From: Methanomassiliicoccus sp.
GTDB taxonomy: Archaea; Thermoplasmatota; Thermoplasmata; Methanomassiliicoccales; Methanomassiliicoccaceae
DNA: 64,000 nt
Direction of reading: 5' to 3'
NCBI GenBank assembly: GCA_033485155.1
Contig: JAWQJJ010000001.1
Location: 310,001 to 374,000 of the forward strand
Position 1 is the stretch's first letter. The number at the start of each line of letters is the position of its first letter. Shown here piece by piece: positions 28,099-37,581 of this stretch. The position numbers and the translations under genes were made by a program. The notes under the pieces were generated by a model. The model was not told where the DNA came from. It saw nothing but the letters and a program-made list of their open reading frames with translations, and made no database searches.

Positions 28099-29349
28099 AT
28101 GGAAACCAGGAATCCGTACGAGGTGGCAGTGAGCCAGGTGAGGAATGTGGGCGAGAGCTTGGGGCTCAACAGAGGAATCATCGATTTCCTGACCAAGCCC
28201 AAGCGGGAGCTGTCGGTGAACTTCCCGGTGAGGATGGACGACGGCTCGTTCCGTATGTTCACCGGCTACCGAGTCCAGCACTCCAACGCCCGGGGGCCAT
28301 GCAAGGGAGGCATCCGATACCATCCCAACGTGTCGATGGACGAGGTGCGCGCTCTGTCCATGTGGATGACCTGGAAGTGCGCGACAGTGGGCATTCCCTT
28401 CGGCGGGGCCAAGGGAGGTGTAGTATGCAACCCCAAGGAGATGAGCAAGGGTGAGCTGGAGAGGCTGACGCGGCGGTTCGCCACCGAGATTGAACCAATC
28501 ATCGGCCCATACGTGGACATCCCCGCCCCCGACGTGTACACCGACGCCCAGACCATGGCCTGGATCATGGACACCTACTCCGCAAAAGTCGGCCGGGTAT
28601 CACCGGCCAGCGTCACCGGCAAGCCCATCCCCTTGGGCGGTTCGCAAGGGCGGGACGAGGCCACCTCCCGGGGACTCATGTACTGTGTCCGGGAAGCCAT
28701 GCACGCCCGCAAGCTGGAACCGTCCCAGACTACGGTGGTGGTGCAAGGCTTCGGCAACGTGGGAAGCAATGCCGCCCGGCTGCTGCGGGATGAGCTCGGA
28801 TTAAAGGTCACGGCGGTCTCCGACTCCTCCGGAGGCATCCACGACCCTGCCGGGCTGGACATACGCAAGGTGGAGGCGCACAAGAAGGCCACCGGATCGG
28901 TCAAGGGGTTCCCCGGGGCCGCCGACATCTCCAACCGTGAACTCCTGGAGCTGGACTGTACGGTGCTGGTGCCGGCCGCCTTGGAGGGCGCGATCGACAA
29001 GGACAACGCCGACCGCATCAAGGCCTCCATAGTGGCCGAGGGGGCCAACGGCCCGACCCTGCCCGCCGCCGACCAGATCCTGTTCGAGAGGGGCACCATG
29101 CTCATCCCTGACGTCCTGGCCAACGCCGGCGGGGTGACGGCGTCCTACTTCGAGTGGGTGCAGGACCTCCAGTTCCTATTCTGGTCGGTGACGGAGGTCA
29201 ACGAGCGGCTCAACCGCATCATGACCTCGGCGTTCAATCGGGTGCACTCCCACTCTGCGGAGAGAAAGGTGGACATGCGGACCGGGGCCTACCTATTGGC
29301 GGTTCGCGAGGTGGTGAACGCTATCGAGATGCGGGGGATTTATCCTTAG
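28099..29349 (+). CDS. gdhA: Glutamate dehydrogenase
   Basis: A 416-residue Glu/Leu/Phe/Val dehydrogenase interconverting glutamate and 2-oxoglutarate plus ammonium. The substrate domain has GPCKGGIRYHPNV with the catalytic-lysine tract IPFGGAKGGV near residues 98-107, and the PAPDVYTDAQTMAWIMD segment. The Rossmann domain has VVQGFGNVGSNAARLL. Length is standard for the hexameric archaeal enzyme. Cofactor preference cannot be told by eye. Confidence 0.96.
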   Translation: METRNPYEVAVSQVRNVGESLGLNRGIIDFLTKPKRELSVNFPVRMDDGSFRMFTGYRVQHSNARGPCKGGIRYHPNVSMDEVRALSMWMTWKCATVGIPFGGAKGGVVCNPKEMSKGELERLTRRFATEIEPIIGPYVDIPAPDVYTDAQTMAWIMDTYSAKVGRVSPASVTGKPIPLGGSQGRDEATSRGLMYCVREAMHARKLEPSQTTVVVQGFGNVGSNAARLLRDELGLKVTAVSDSSGGIHDPAGLDIRKVEAHKKATGSVKGFPGAADISNRELLELDCTVLVPAALEGAIDKDNADRIKASIVAEGANGPTLPAADQILFERGTMLIPDVLANAGGVTASYFEWVQDLQFLFWSVTEVNERLNRIMTSAFNRVHSHSAERKVDMRTGAYLLAVREVVNAIEMRGIYP

Positions 29350-29373
29350 AACGCATAATGGTCCGCGATAGCA

Positions 29374-30012
29374 ATGATGGAAGCGGTCGTGTCACTGGCA
29401 ATGCCAGACAACTGGATCACCGACGTGGTCGAGATGTACCCCTCGGTTATTCGGGTCATCGATACGAAGGACATGAAGGAAGGGGTCAGGGACCTTGTCC
29501 AGATCGATGTGGAGAACGAGGAGGACCTTCCCAAGGTCATCGAACAGGTCAGGAACAACCCCAACATCTTCAATGTGGATATCAGCGCTATCGATAAAGG
29601 CCGGGCGCTGGCTGCCTTCTCCACCAATCAATGCGTGGCCTGCCGGCTGTTGGCGGGCTCGGAATGCTTCCTCACCGGTTCGACCACGACCAAGGAGGGC
29701 CGCCTGAAGTGGACGATGCTGGTGACTCAGAAGAAGGTGCTGCAGGAACTGATCGACAACCTCACCAAGATCCATGCCCAGCCCAAGTTGGTCAAGATCA
29801 CCGAGCTCACTGACTCCGACGAGCTGACCAAGAGGCAGGAGCAGGTCACCCGCATGGCCTTCGAGCGCGGTTACTTCGACTTCCCCCGACGCATCGGGCT
29901 GAAGGAGCTCGCCACTATGTTCGACGTCTCGACCTCCACACTATCGGAGATCCTGCGCAAGGGGCAGAGGCGCATAATGATGCGCTACTTCAGCGAGCAC
30001 CGTCAGTACTGA
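29374..30012 (+). CDS. HTH_10 (bacterio-opsin activator type) regulator
   Basis: A 212-residue transcription regulator. The C-terminal HTH_10 domain (about 155-210) shows LTKRQEQVTRMAFERGYFDFPR, then LKELATMFDVSTSTLSEILRK, the arrangement of Bat-like regulators. The N-terminal 150 residues form a sensor-like region with a cysteine cluster CVACRLLAGSEC at about 88-99, which might bind metal or sense redox state. It is 24 bases after gdhA and 25 before alba, so co-transcription is possible. Ligand and targets unknown. Confidence 0.85.
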   Translation: MMEAVVSLAMPDNWITDVVEMYPSVIRVIDTKDMKEGVRDLVQIDVENEEDLPKVIEQVRNNPNIFNVDISAIDKGRALAAFSTNQCVACRLLAGSECFLTGSTTTKEGRLKWTMLVTQKKVLQELIDNLTKIHAQPKLVKITELTDSDELTKRQEQVTRMAFERGYFDFPRRIGLKELATMFDVSTSTLSEILRKGQRRIMMRYFSEHRQY

Positions 30013-30036
30013 TCCCGTTGCACCAAGGTCGATGGC

Positions 30037-30306
30037 ATGCCCGAGGACAACATAATCTACATCGGCAAAAAGGGAGCGATGGACTACGTAACGGCCGTGG
30101 TGACCCAGTTCCGCAGCGGATCCGACGAGGTTATCATTAAGGCTCGGGGCAAGGCCATCAGCCGGGCGGTGGATGTCGCGGAGATCGTACGTCACCGCTT
30201 CGTCCGGGAGGCGGCGGTTAAGGAGGTCAGGATCGGCACGGAACGGGTGGAGAGCGAGGACGGCGCTACCAACGTGTCGTCCATCGAGATTATTCTGACC
30301 CTCTGA
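30037..30306 (+). CDS. albA: Alba DNA/RNA-binding protein
   Basis: An 89-residue Alba. It shows [17 protein letters not shown] and the [27 protein letters not shown] tract, the RNA/DNA-binding groove and dimer helix. In eukaryotes and archaea Alba-family proteins coat DNA and bind RNA, including RNase P or MRP RNA. The usual lysine acetylation site near residue 10-11 is present as Lys10/Lys11 in GKKGAM. Convergent with the DUF835 gene, 6 bases away. Confidence 0.95.
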   Translation: MPEDNIIYIGKKGAMDYVTAVVTQFRSGSDEVIIKARGKAISRAVDVAEIVRHRFVREAAVKEVRIGTERVESEDGATNVSSIEIILTL

Positions 30307-30312
30307 CCAGTA

Positions 30313-31116
30313 TCACAGTGTCCCGCTGGCCAGGCACTTCAGGTTGTTAATGACCTTCTCGTCCAGGGCCGGCGGGTAGACCGATAAGAGAAGCACACCC
30401 CTCAGGGTGATAGCCAGATCGGACATCAGGGAGATGAACTTGAGCACGCTGACCTCTCGGTCGGCGCTCTGCATGATGAGGTACTCGACGCCTTCGACCA
30501 GGACCACCCTGCCCTCCTCCGCCCTCATGAAGTTCCGGGTCTCGGAGATCAGGCGAGGCATATCGGTGGGAGATATGACGGTGTACGGGCCGTACTGGGA
30601 GCTCTCGTGTTTCGTCAGCCAGTAGGCGGTCACGGTATCGTTGAGGCCTCCCTGGTAATTGCCCGGGAAGCTCCTCAGGATGCACAGCGCCTGGGTCCCA
30701 TCGGCGGTCAGCTCGTTGACCACGGTCAGGGCCTTGGTGGCGTACATGCTCTCGATGAGGTAAGTGTTGCCCCTCTCCACCTCGACCCGAGGGCCCCTCG
30801 CGGGGGCCTTCGACAGCAGGTCGATCCCCGTCTCCGCCCGGATCTCGGTCTTGACGTCCCGGACCGACTCATTGATGGACTGGCGCTTGCTCTTGGCCAT
30901 GACCTGGATCTCGCGGGGGCTGAAGCCTTTGGTGGTCAAGCCTATAAGCTCGTCCCAGGCTTTATTGAGGCCTTCCTCGAAGCCCTTGACGTAACCTCGG
31001 TAAAATTCCTCCCGCGTCGACAATGCATCCCGTCCGACGATAGCGGCTTCGCGGATAAATATCTTATTCCGACGATATCCTTCGGTGAAGAGGTCGCCGG
31101 CCAGGGAGCGAGCCAT
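30313..31116 (-). CDS. DUF835 protein
   Basis: About 267 residues from the ATG at 31116. The C-terminal domain (about 110-260) matches DUF835: TYLIESMYATKALTV at its start, VLVEGVEYLIMQSADREV, then VLKFISLMSDLAITLRGVLLLSVYPPALDE. The N-terminal part is helical and Arg/Lys-rich. DUF835 proteins are common in Thermoplasmatota and Thermococci, often as sensor or accessory modules, with no defined function. The frame is open to 31464, but that part overlaps the divergently read gene and has no domain character. Confidence 0.75.
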   Translation of the reverse strand: MARSLAGDLFTEGYRRNKIFIREAAIVGRDALSTREEFYRGYVKGFEEGLNKAWDELIGLTTKGFSPREIQVMAKSKRQSINESVRDVKTEIRAETGIDLLSKAPARGPRVEVERGNTYLIESMYATKALTVVNELTADGTQALCILRSFPGNYQGGLNDTVTAYWLTKHESSQYGPYTVISPTDMPRLISETRNFMRAEEGRVVLVEGVEYLIMQSADREVSVLKFISLMSDLAITLRGVLLLSVYPPALDEKVINNLKCLASGTL

Positions 31117-31186
31117 CTTGAGGACCGGAACGCGCACGCGGCGACGTCCCCAAGCCTTAAGAACGCCGGCGGCGTAGGGGAGGACC

Positions 31187-32713
31187 ATGGGACGCCGCGC
31201 TAGGTTCCGGGGGGCCAAGGCCACCCCGAAGACGCTGGAGAAAGACCTCCTGGAGAAGTCCCGGCTGCTCGCCGGGAAGCCCCAGCTGCTCATGCCCCAA
31301 TGCACCAAGGAGTGCCGGCGGTGCGATCTCCGGAAAGCGGTGGCCAAGATGGAGAAGGTGTCCCAGAATCGGTCCGATCCCCGGAAGCTGGACCACGCCA
31401 TGAACTGGGGCGACCAGCTGGTACGGGCATACGCCGCGACCATCTCATTGCACGAGGCCGGCAAGGTGCCCTACCTCGCTGCCACCAAGACCCCCCTGGG
31501 CGAGGTGTCGTACGCCGTGCGGGGAAAGGTGGAGCGGGACAAGCTCATCGGAGTGCAGCACTACGACCACCCAGAACTGCGCCTCCTGGCGCTGTGGGAC
31601 ACCGCCCGCAAGCGAGGGCTGCACATTTACTCGACGGAGAGGTGTGCCATCTGCTCCCCCGACGGACCGAGTCCCCCGGAGGAGTATGTGGACGAGGCCA
31701 TCTCCCTCCTGCCCTACGACCTGGACGACAACGGCGACTGCCCGCACGTGAAGGAGGGGCGGGGGATCAGGGTCCGGTGGAAGGGCGCCGGGACGGAGAT
31801 CCACGTGTGCCCCTCCTGCTCCGGCGATGCCAACACCGTGCACCTTCTCGCCGGCCGCATCGCCGCGGAGGATCCCACCGACGACTTCGAGGTGGAGATC
31901 ATCAGCGACCTCCGCTGCGACAGCGAGTGCCCGGGATGCCGGGTGAAGGAGGCATACCGTCTCCCCAAGGACCTGGTGGGCCGATACCTGAAGGCTGAGC
32001 TGAACGATGCTGGACTCCTCGACGAGCACTTCCGTTCCCGGGCCGCCGCGGTACGGGAGCGGCAGGACGAGGTGTACATGATCGGCGGGACGTGCTACGG
32101 GCGGGACAAGGAGCGGTTCCTCGCAGCCCTGAGGGGATCGGAGGTGGAGAAGAAAGCGATATCCACGCTCCTCTCCTCGGGGAAGATGTGCGTGCTGTCG
32201 CGGACCGACCAGGCCGCCAATCTAATCTCCGATCTGTGGCCGGAGCACCGCGACGCCCTGCTCGCCGCGGTAGCCTCGCCGGACATCGTGAAGCGGGTGG
32301 TGGCGGAGCGCTCGGAACTGACCCCGTCCCAGATGGTGATCGAGGCGGGACGCATGGAGGCCTATCGAGGGATCGAGAGCGCCCTGCCCGCCTTCAGGAA
32401 GCTGGGGCCGGTGGGCAGCTATGCCGACGGCATCGCGAGGACGGCCAAGACCGAAGGGAAGGAGGCGGCGATGAGGCAGATTGAGAAGGGCAAGGGCGGC
32501 GACCACCGGCTGCGTTCGGTATCGTTTGCCTTCATCACCGCCCTGGGAGAGGGCCAGGCCAAGGCATGGCAGTTCACCCGGGAGGAGATGGACTTCGGCA
32601 CCTACCTCGCCCCCTTCGCCCAGCGCCTGCTGGAGAGCCAGGGGGACGGCTACGCCGAAGGCCTGAAACTCCTGCTGGAGGCGTCGGGTTCCATCGAGAA
32701 TATCGAGATCTAG
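31187..32713 (+). CDS. Cysteine-rich protein of unknown function
   Basis: A 508-residue protein I do not recognise. Cysteine clusters lie at 39/43/46 (CTKECRRC), 153/156 (CAIC), 185, 208/211 (CPSC) and 244/248/251 (CDSECPGC), followed by a C-terminal half of about 240 helical residues without cysteine clusters. CxxxCxxC occurs twice, the spacing of radical SAM enzymes, but no other radical SAM signature is evident, and metal ribbons are an alternative. It is head-to-head with the DUF835 gene with only 70 bases between start codons, so they may share control. The 3' end overlaps the Taw2-like gene by 4 bases. Confidence 0.6.
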   Translation: MGRRARFRGAKATPKTLEKDLLEKSRLLAGKPQLLMPQCTKECRRCDLRKAVAKMEKVSQNRSDPRKLDHAMNWGDQLVRAYAATISLHEAGKVPYLAATKTPLGEVSYAVRGKVERDKLIGVQHYDHPELRLLALWDTARKRGLHIYSTERCAICSPDGPSPPEEYVDEAISLLPYDLDDNGDCPHVKEGRGIRVRWKGAGTEIHVCPSCSGDANTVHLLAGRIAAEDPTDDFEVEIISDLRCDSECPGCRVKEAYRLPKDLVGRYLKAELNDAGLLDEHFRSRAAAVRERQDEVYMIGGTCYGRDKERFLAALRGSEVEKKAISTLLSSGKMCVLSRTDQAANLISDLWPEHRDALLAAVASPDIVKRVVAERSELTPSQMVIEAGRMEAYRGIESALPAFRKLGPVGSYADGIARTAKTEGKEAAMRQIEKGKGGDHRLRSVSFAFITALGEGQAKAWQFTREEMDFGTYLAPFAQRLLESQGDGYAEGLKLLLEASGSIENIEI

Positions 32714-33732
32714 TCGAGCACCCTCACGTCGAGGACCATGTGAGAGACCCCCGGGGAGTAGGATTTCACCTCGCGGGTCAGGATGACCTCGAACCCCCGG
32801 TCCCCGGCCGCCGCGCCCAGGTTGTCCAGCGCCCTTGACGGGAAGATCTCCAGGGGAAAGGTATCCTGGTAATGGATGATACCGCCCTTCCTGACCAGAC
32901 GGAAGGCGGTCCCGAGGTGCTCGGCGGTGGTGCGCACATAACCCATCACCACCCGTTCCGCGATTCCCTCGCCGGGAAGTTCGCGGTTGTCGCCCAGCAC
33001 CGGCTCGACCCGGCCTTCCAGTCCGTTCAGCGTGATGTTCTGCCGCAAGTAGCCGAAGGCCAGGGGATTGATCTCGCAAGCGATGACCTTGGTAGCCTGT
33101 GCGTGCAGGGCCAGCGGCAGCGTGAAATAGCCGATCCCGGCGAACATATCCACCACTGTTTCCCCGCGGCAGTCCAGCGAGGCCATGCGCATCTTCTCAT
33201 CGATGTTGCCGGAGGAGAACATCAGGCGGGAGGCGTCGAGCTTGTACTGAATACCGTTCTCCAGGTGTACGGTCTCGGGGTCATCGCCCAAAAGAAGCTG
33301 CATGTCCGGGGTGCGGAAGACGCCGTCGATATGGCTTCGCTCCCTCAGCACGGTCCTCGCCCCCAAGATCGCGGCGTAGGCCCTGGCCACCTCCCCGTAG
33401 TGGGCGGCGATGTCGTCCGGCAAACGGAGGATCAGAACATCGCCGAGCATCTCCCAGCGGTGGGGAAGCGATCTCTTGACGGCCTCGGGGACCTCCGCCT
33501 CCTCCAGCACCAGGTCGAACGGGGGGCGGTAGCATGACTTCACCATGGTCTCGCCCTCCGTCAGCTCGATCCCCAACTCCTCCGCCAGGCTCGGCGGGGG
33601 TGAAGCCCGCAGGGGTATGAGGATATGATCATCGAGCCTGAGGATGCGTCGGTCCTTGGCCCCCAGCTTCCGCTTGAATAGCTGCTTGCGGACCTGCTCG
33701 GCTCGTTCCCGGGGGACCTTGGCGAGGAGCAC
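32710..33732 (-). CDS. Trm5/Tyw2-family tRNA methyltransferase, Taw2-like
   Basis: A 340-residue class I SAM enzyme. The first 150 residues form the tRNA-binding region; the Rossmann part has VVDMFAGIGYFTLPLA (SAM site) and ACEINPLAFGYLRQNI. Where Trm5 enzymes carry an N(L)P motif, this protein reads VVMGYV, as in Taw2/Tyw2, which transfer aminocarboxypropyl from SAM in wyosine-base synthesis on tRNA-Phe. The Taw2 call over Trm5 rests on that motif alone. Confidence 0.75.
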   Translation of the reverse strand: MLLAKVPRERAEQVRKQLFKRKLGAKDRRILRLDDHILIPLRASPPPSLAEELGIELTEGETMVKSCYRPPFDLVLEEAEVPEAVKRSLPHRWEMLGDVLILRLPDDIAAHYGEVARAYAAILGARTVLRERSHIDGVFRTPDMQLLLGDDPETVHLENGIQYKLDASRLMFSSGNIDEKMRMASLDCRGETVVDMFAGIGYFTLPLALHAQATKVIACEINPLAFGYLRQNITLNGLEGRVEPVLGDNRELPGEGIAERVVMGYVRTTAEHLGTAFRLVRKGGIIHYQDTFPLEIFPSRALDNLGAAAGDRGFEVILTREVKSYSPGVSHMVLDVRVLD

Positions 33733-33758
33733 GATCCTCGGAGCCGGCCCCCGCTATT

Positions 33759-34934
33759 TCACCTTTGCTCCCGCCGAATCAAGGAACCGATGAGCTGCGG
33801 GGAGAACTTGACCAGCGAGGGGACGGCCTTCAGGAGCGGAGAGGCGATCTTGGATGGGTAGTCGATGTCCCCGCCCGCCAGCACTTCCTTCGCGTCCGGG
33901 CGGTCCAGCATCCGGCACACGTCGTCCATCTTGCGGTCGGTGAGGTTGACGAACACCTTGCGGATGAGCAACCCGCGATCCACCTCCTTACCAATGTCCG
34001 CCCGCCACTTGGTGTCATACTCCGAGAGGCGCTTCGCCCCCAGGTCTCCGTCCCGCAGGGCGTCCACCGCGGTCATGGCCCCCCACTTAGCCGACCTCAA
34101 GCCGGTGTATATGCCTCCGCCCGACAGTGGCTTGGTCTGAGCCGCGGCGTCGCCCACGATAAGGATATTGTCGGCACAGGTCTTTTTCGGCGGGCCGATG
34201 GGGATGACCCCGGACATGGTGCGGAGGCGCTTCTTCTCCTCTAGTCCCAGCTTCTTGAGCAGGGAGGTGAGATAGGCGCTGGGAGTATCGTTGCCCTCCG
34301 AGACTCCCAAGCCGATGCGGGTAAAGTCCCCGCAAGGCAGGACCCAAGCGAAGAAGCCAGGGGCGACCTTCTGACCGATGTGCACATCGACCATCGTCTG
34401 GTCCTCCAGGTGCATCTCCAGGTCGACCTGTATGCCCCTTACGTGTTCCTTGGCCGGGCCGATCCCGGCCAGCTTGCTGACCCGGGACTTGTAGCCGTCG
34501 GCCCCCACCAGTAGGTCGGCGTTGATGGTCTGCGGGCCTCCGGGGCCCTGCACCTTCACCGCCAACTTCTTGCCCTCCCGCTCGAAGCCGACGAACTCTT
34601 GGCCAGTGAGGATGTCCGCACCCTCCAACACCGCCTTTTCGCTGCATCGACGATCGAACAGGCCACGATCGATGACCACCGCCTTGGTCTCCCTGGTCCG
34701 AACCTCAAGGGTCTTGCCCCCCGGAGGCACCAGGCGGAAACCGGTGATCTCGTTGATGATCGTGTCCTGGGCTTCCGCCATCTCCACGACCCGGGGGTGC
34801 ACCAGTCCGGTGCACTGCACCGGCGAGCCTATCTCGGCGTGTTCTTCCACCACCACCGTGGTGAAGGTGGCGGTCTGTGCGGCGAAGGAGCTACCCACAG
34901 GGCCCCCTCCGATGATCACGACCTCGGCGTCCAC
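33759..34934 (-). CDS. Geranylgeranyl reductase-family flavoprotein
   Basis: A 391-residue FAD-dependent reductase. Residues 4-12 have VVIIGGGPVGS for FAD binding; SPVQCTGLVHP, then IVGDAAAQTKPLSGGGIYTG, are the family's substrate and FAD motifs. It most likely saturates the geranylgeranyl chains of archaeal membrane lipids (digeranylgeranylglycerophospholipid reductase). The start is GTG (VDAEVVIIGG), with a TATA box 25 bases upstream on the minus strand, so the mRNA is likely leaderless. Confidence 0.9.
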   Translation of the reverse strand: MDAEVVIIGGGPVGSSFAAQTATFTTVVVEEHAEIGSPVQCTGLVHPRVVEMAEAQDTIINEITGFRLVPPGGKTLEVRTRETKAVVIDRGLFDRRCSEKAVLEGADILTGQEFVGFEREGKKLAVKVQGPGGPQTINADLLVGADGYKSRVSKLAGIGPAKEHVRGIQVDLEMHLEDQTMVDVHIGQKVAPGFFAWVLPCGDFTRIGLGVSEGNDTPSAYLTSLLKKLGLEEKKRLRTMSGVIPIGPPKKTCADNILIVGDAAAQTKPLSGGGIYTGLRSAKWGAMTAVDALRDGDLGAKRLSEYDTKWRADIGKEVDRGLLIRKVFVNLTDRKMDDVCRMLDRPDAKEVLAGGDIDYPSKIASPLLKAVPSLVKFSPQLIGSLIRREQR

Positions 34935-34953
34935 GTCACTCCCAACGCTGGTA

Positions 34954-34963
34954 ACTTATAAAA
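34954..34963 (-). promoter_or_regulatory. TATA box of the geranylgeranyl reductase gene
   Basis: On the minus strand this reads TTTTATAAGT and is centred about 25 bases upstream of the GTG at 34934. It sits within 66 bases of the transaldolase stop. Confidence 0.5.
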
Positions 34964-34981
34964 ATCCTCTTTGAGAGAAAC

Positions 34982-34987
34982 AAAAAA
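34982..34987 (-). terminator. T-run after the transaldolase gene
   Basis: Six T residues on the minus strand, 14 bases after the transaldolase stop, in a pyrimidine-rich context. Short T-runs terminate archaeal transcription; assignment is by position only. Confidence 0.4.
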
Positions 34988-35000
34988 GGGGGTTTGGTTC

Positions 35001-35648
35001 CTACTTCTTGGGAACCTTTGCCCAGTCATCCTGGAATCTCTTGATTCCGATGTCAGTGAGAGGGTGGTTGAACATCTTCTTCAGGACATCGTAGGGGATG
35101 GTGGCGACATGCGCTCCCAGTCGAGCCGCCTCCACCACATGTATGGGGTCGCGGATCGAGGCGACGATGACCTCGGTGTCGAAGTCGTAGTTGTCGAGGA
35201 TATTCATGATCTCGGCGATGAGCTTCATGCCGTCCTGCCCCACGTCGTCCAGGCGGCCGACGAACGGCGAGACGTATCGCGCTCCGGCCTTGGCCGCCAG
35301 GAGGGCCTGGGCTGCGGAGAAGACAAGGGTCATGTTGACCTTTATGTCCTCGGAGGCCAGGGCCTTGGTGGCCTTCAGCCCCTCTTCGGTCATAGGTACC
35401 TTGATGATGACGTTGGGATGGATCTTGGCCAGTTTACGGGCCTCCTCGACCATGTCTCCCGCCTTCACGCCCATGACCTCGGCACTTATGGGCCCGTCCA
35501 CAATCTGGCATATCTCATGGACCAGGGCCTCAAAGTTGGTGTTCTCTTTGGCTACCAGGCTGGGGTTGGTGGTTACTCCGTCCAGTATCCCCCAGCTGTT
35601 GACCTCTCGTATCTTTTCCAGGTTCGCGGTATCGATGAAGATCTTCAT
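35001..35648 (-). CDS. tal: Transaldolase, short (TalC/Fsa-like) form
   Basis: A 215-residue small transaldolase. [16 protein letters not shown] at the start, [11 protein letters not shown] near residue 28, and [14 protein letters not shown] with the Schiff-base lysine near residue 86 are diagnostic. It exchanges three-carbon units between sugar phosphates. Its ATG overlaps the stop of the transketolase C-terminal gene by ATGA. Confidence 0.93.
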   Translation of the reverse strand: MKIFIDTANLEKIREVNSWGILDGVTTNPSLVAKENTNFEALVHEICQIVDGPISAEVMGVKAGDMVEEARKLAKIHPNVIIKVPMTEEGLKATKALASEDIKVNMTLVFSAAQALLAAKAGARYVSPFVGRLDDVGQDGMKLIAEIMNILDNYDFDTEVIVASIRDPIHVVEAARLGAHVATIPYDVLKKMFNHPLTDIGIKRFQDDWAKVPKK

Positions 35649-36592
35649 TTTCTCTTCCTCTTGATTACCTCTTCGGCCGAGGCGATGATATGTTCAGCGG
35701 TGAGCCCGTAGCGGCTCATCAATACGTTGCTCTCCCCCGACTCACCGAAGCAGTCAGGGGTCCCCACCCTTTTCAGGGGCACGGGGTAGTTCTCCGAGAG
35801 CGCGGACGCGACCGCGGATCCCAGCCCAGACTTGATGGAGTGCTCCTCGGCGGTGACGACGCATCCTGTCTTGCGCACCGAGCGCAGCAGGGTCGCCTCG
35901 TCCAGAGGCTTGACCGTGGACATGTTGACCACCTCGGCCGCGATGCCCCTCTTCTTCAGCTCCTCCGCCGCGTCCATGCAAACCGCGACCATCTGCCCGC
36001 AGCCCACCAGGGAGACGTCGGTGCCCTCCAATAGGACGGTGGCCTTACCGATGGTGAAGGGGGAGTCCATGGTCGTGACCATGGGCACATCCGCCCGGCC
36101 CAGCCGTACATAGCAGGGGCCAGCATGCTCTGCCGCGGCCTTGACCGCCTTGTATGCTTCGATTCCGTCGGCCGGCACCAGGACGCACATGTTGGGCAGG
36201 ATGCTCATCAGGCCGATGTCTTCCAAGGCCTGGTGCGACGCCCCGTCCCCACCGACGGTGATGCCGGCATGGGTGGCGACGATCTTGACGTTGATGTTGG
36301 GGTAGGCGATCGATTGCCGGATCTGATCCCAGCACCTCCCGGTGGCGAACACCGCGAAGGTGGAGGCGAAGACCGTTTTTCCGGACACGGCGAGACCGGC
36401 CGCGGTGCCCATCAGGTTCTGCTCTGCGATCCCCACGTTGAAGAACCGCTCGGGGAACTTCTTGGCGAACTCCACGGTGCGGGTGGAGGAGGACAGGTCG
36501 GCGTCCAGGACGACCACGTCGGTGCGGGCCATCCCGATCTCCACCAAGGCGTTGGCGTACTCCTTGCGCTGGCTGGTGTATACCCACTTCAT
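35645..36592 (-). CDS. Transketolase, C-terminal subunit
   Basis: A 315-residue half-transketolase comprising the pyrimidine-binding and C-terminal domains. Landmarks are [29 protein letters not shown] (the conserved catalytic Glu), and [16 protein letters not shown]. It pairs with the product of the upstream overlapping gene to form one active enzyme; split transketolases are common in archaea. Overlaps on both sides are ATGA. Confidence 0.95.
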   Translation of the reverse strand: MKWVYTSQRKEYANALVEIGMARTDVVVLDADLSSSTRTVEFAKKFPERFFNVGIAEQNLMGTAAGLAVSGKTVFASTFAVFATGRCWDQIRQSIAYPNINVKIVATHAGITVGGDGASHQALEDIGLMSILPNMCVLVPADGIEAYKAVKAAAEHAGPCYVRLGRADVPMVTTMDSPFTIGKATVLLEGTDVSLVGCGQMVAVCMDAAEELKKRGIAAEVVNMSTVKPLDEATLLRSVRKTGCVVTAEEHSIKSGLGSAVASALSENYPVPLKRVGTPDCFGESGESNVLMSRYGLTAEHIIASAEEVIKRKRK

Positions 36593-37467
36593 ATGCTCTC
36601 CCCCAGCTCCTTGAGAGCGATGCGATACTCGTCGGCGTTGGGGGCCTTGCCGTGGAAGGCAATGGCACCCTCCATGAACGATACTCCCTTGCCCTTGATG
36701 GTGTGAGCGATGATCATCGTCGGCTTGCCGGTGACATGGGCGGCCGCCTCGCAGGCGTCAAGGATCTGCCTCATGTCGTGCCCGTTGATCTCGACGACGT
36801 TCCAACCAAAGGCTCTCCACTTGTCTCCCAGCGGCTCCAGGGACATGATCTGCTCGGTGGGGCCGTCGATCTGCATCTTGTTGCGGTCCACGAAAGCGGT
36901 GATGTTGTCGAGCTTATAGTGGGACGCAAGCATGGCCGCCTCCCAATTCTGTCCCTCCTGCAGCTCCCCGTCACCCATGAGGCAGAAGATGCGCGTCAGG
37001 CGACGGTCGAGCTTGGCGGCTAAGGCCATCCCGTTGGCCACGCTCAACCCCTGCCCCAGAGATCCCGTGGAGATCTCTACTCCGGGGGTCTTTTTCCGGC
37101 AGGGGTGTCCCTGCAGGTGCGAGCCCAGCTTGCGCAAGGTGAGCAAGTCGTCCACCGGGAAGTACCCGGACTCGGCCAGCGCCGCGTAGTATACCGGGGC
37201 GGCGTGTCCCTTGGACAGAACGAACTTGTCGCGGTCCTCCCAGTTGGGATCGGAGGGCCGGTGACGCATCACCTTGAAGAACAGGGCGGAAACGATATCG
37301 GCATAGGAAAGCGAGCCGCCAGGATGACCGGACTGTGCGGCAAAGGTCATCTTGATGATATGTCGCCGGAGCAAGTTGGCCTTGGATTCCAGCATCTGTA
37401 TGGTTTGGTCATCGTACAAAGTCAATTTAGGCACCTCGGGGGAGGAGATGGTCAATAATGGGGCCAT
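36589..37467 (-). CDS. Transketolase, N-terminal subunit
   Basis: A 292-residue thiamine-diphosphate domain of a split transketolase. SGHPGGSLS near residue 45, STGSLGQGLSVANGMA and the TPP motif GDGELQEGQNWEAA identify it. It is the first gene of the operon N-half, C-half, transaldolase. The start is uncertain: the ATG at 37467 lies almost on an AT-rich promoter block (37471-37491), and a TTG at 37425 preceded by GAGGTG is an alternative that keeps the whole domain. Confidence 0.93.
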   Translation of the reverse strand: MAPLLTISSPEVPKLTLYDDQTIQMLESKANLLRRHIIKMTFAAQSGHPGGSLSYADIVSALFFKVMRHRPSDPNWEDRDKFVLSKGHAAPVYYAALAESGYFPVDDLLTLRKLGSHLQGHPCRKKTPGVEISTGSLGQGLSVANGMALAAKLDRRLTRIFCLMGDGELQEGQNWEAAMLASHYKLDNITAFVDRNKMQIDGPTEQIMSLEPLGDKWRAFGWNVVEINGHDMRQILDACEAAAHVTGKPTMIIAHTIKGKGVSFMEGAIAFHGKAPNADEYRIALKELGESI

Positions 37468-37581
37468 GCTAAATAAGTTTTTATTATTTTTGAGGCTGAT
37501 GCCAGACTTATCATCGACCTTGATTCCAAGGTTAATTAGAATAGGAGAAAAGGAATATTCATAAGGGGTTTACGAGGGCGT

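Noticed and set aside
31187-32713. Radical SAM annotation for the Cys-rich protein
   Set aside because: CxxxCxxC spacing occurs twice, but the usual aromatic residue before the third cysteine and the GGEP-type motif are absent, so the name is not justified.
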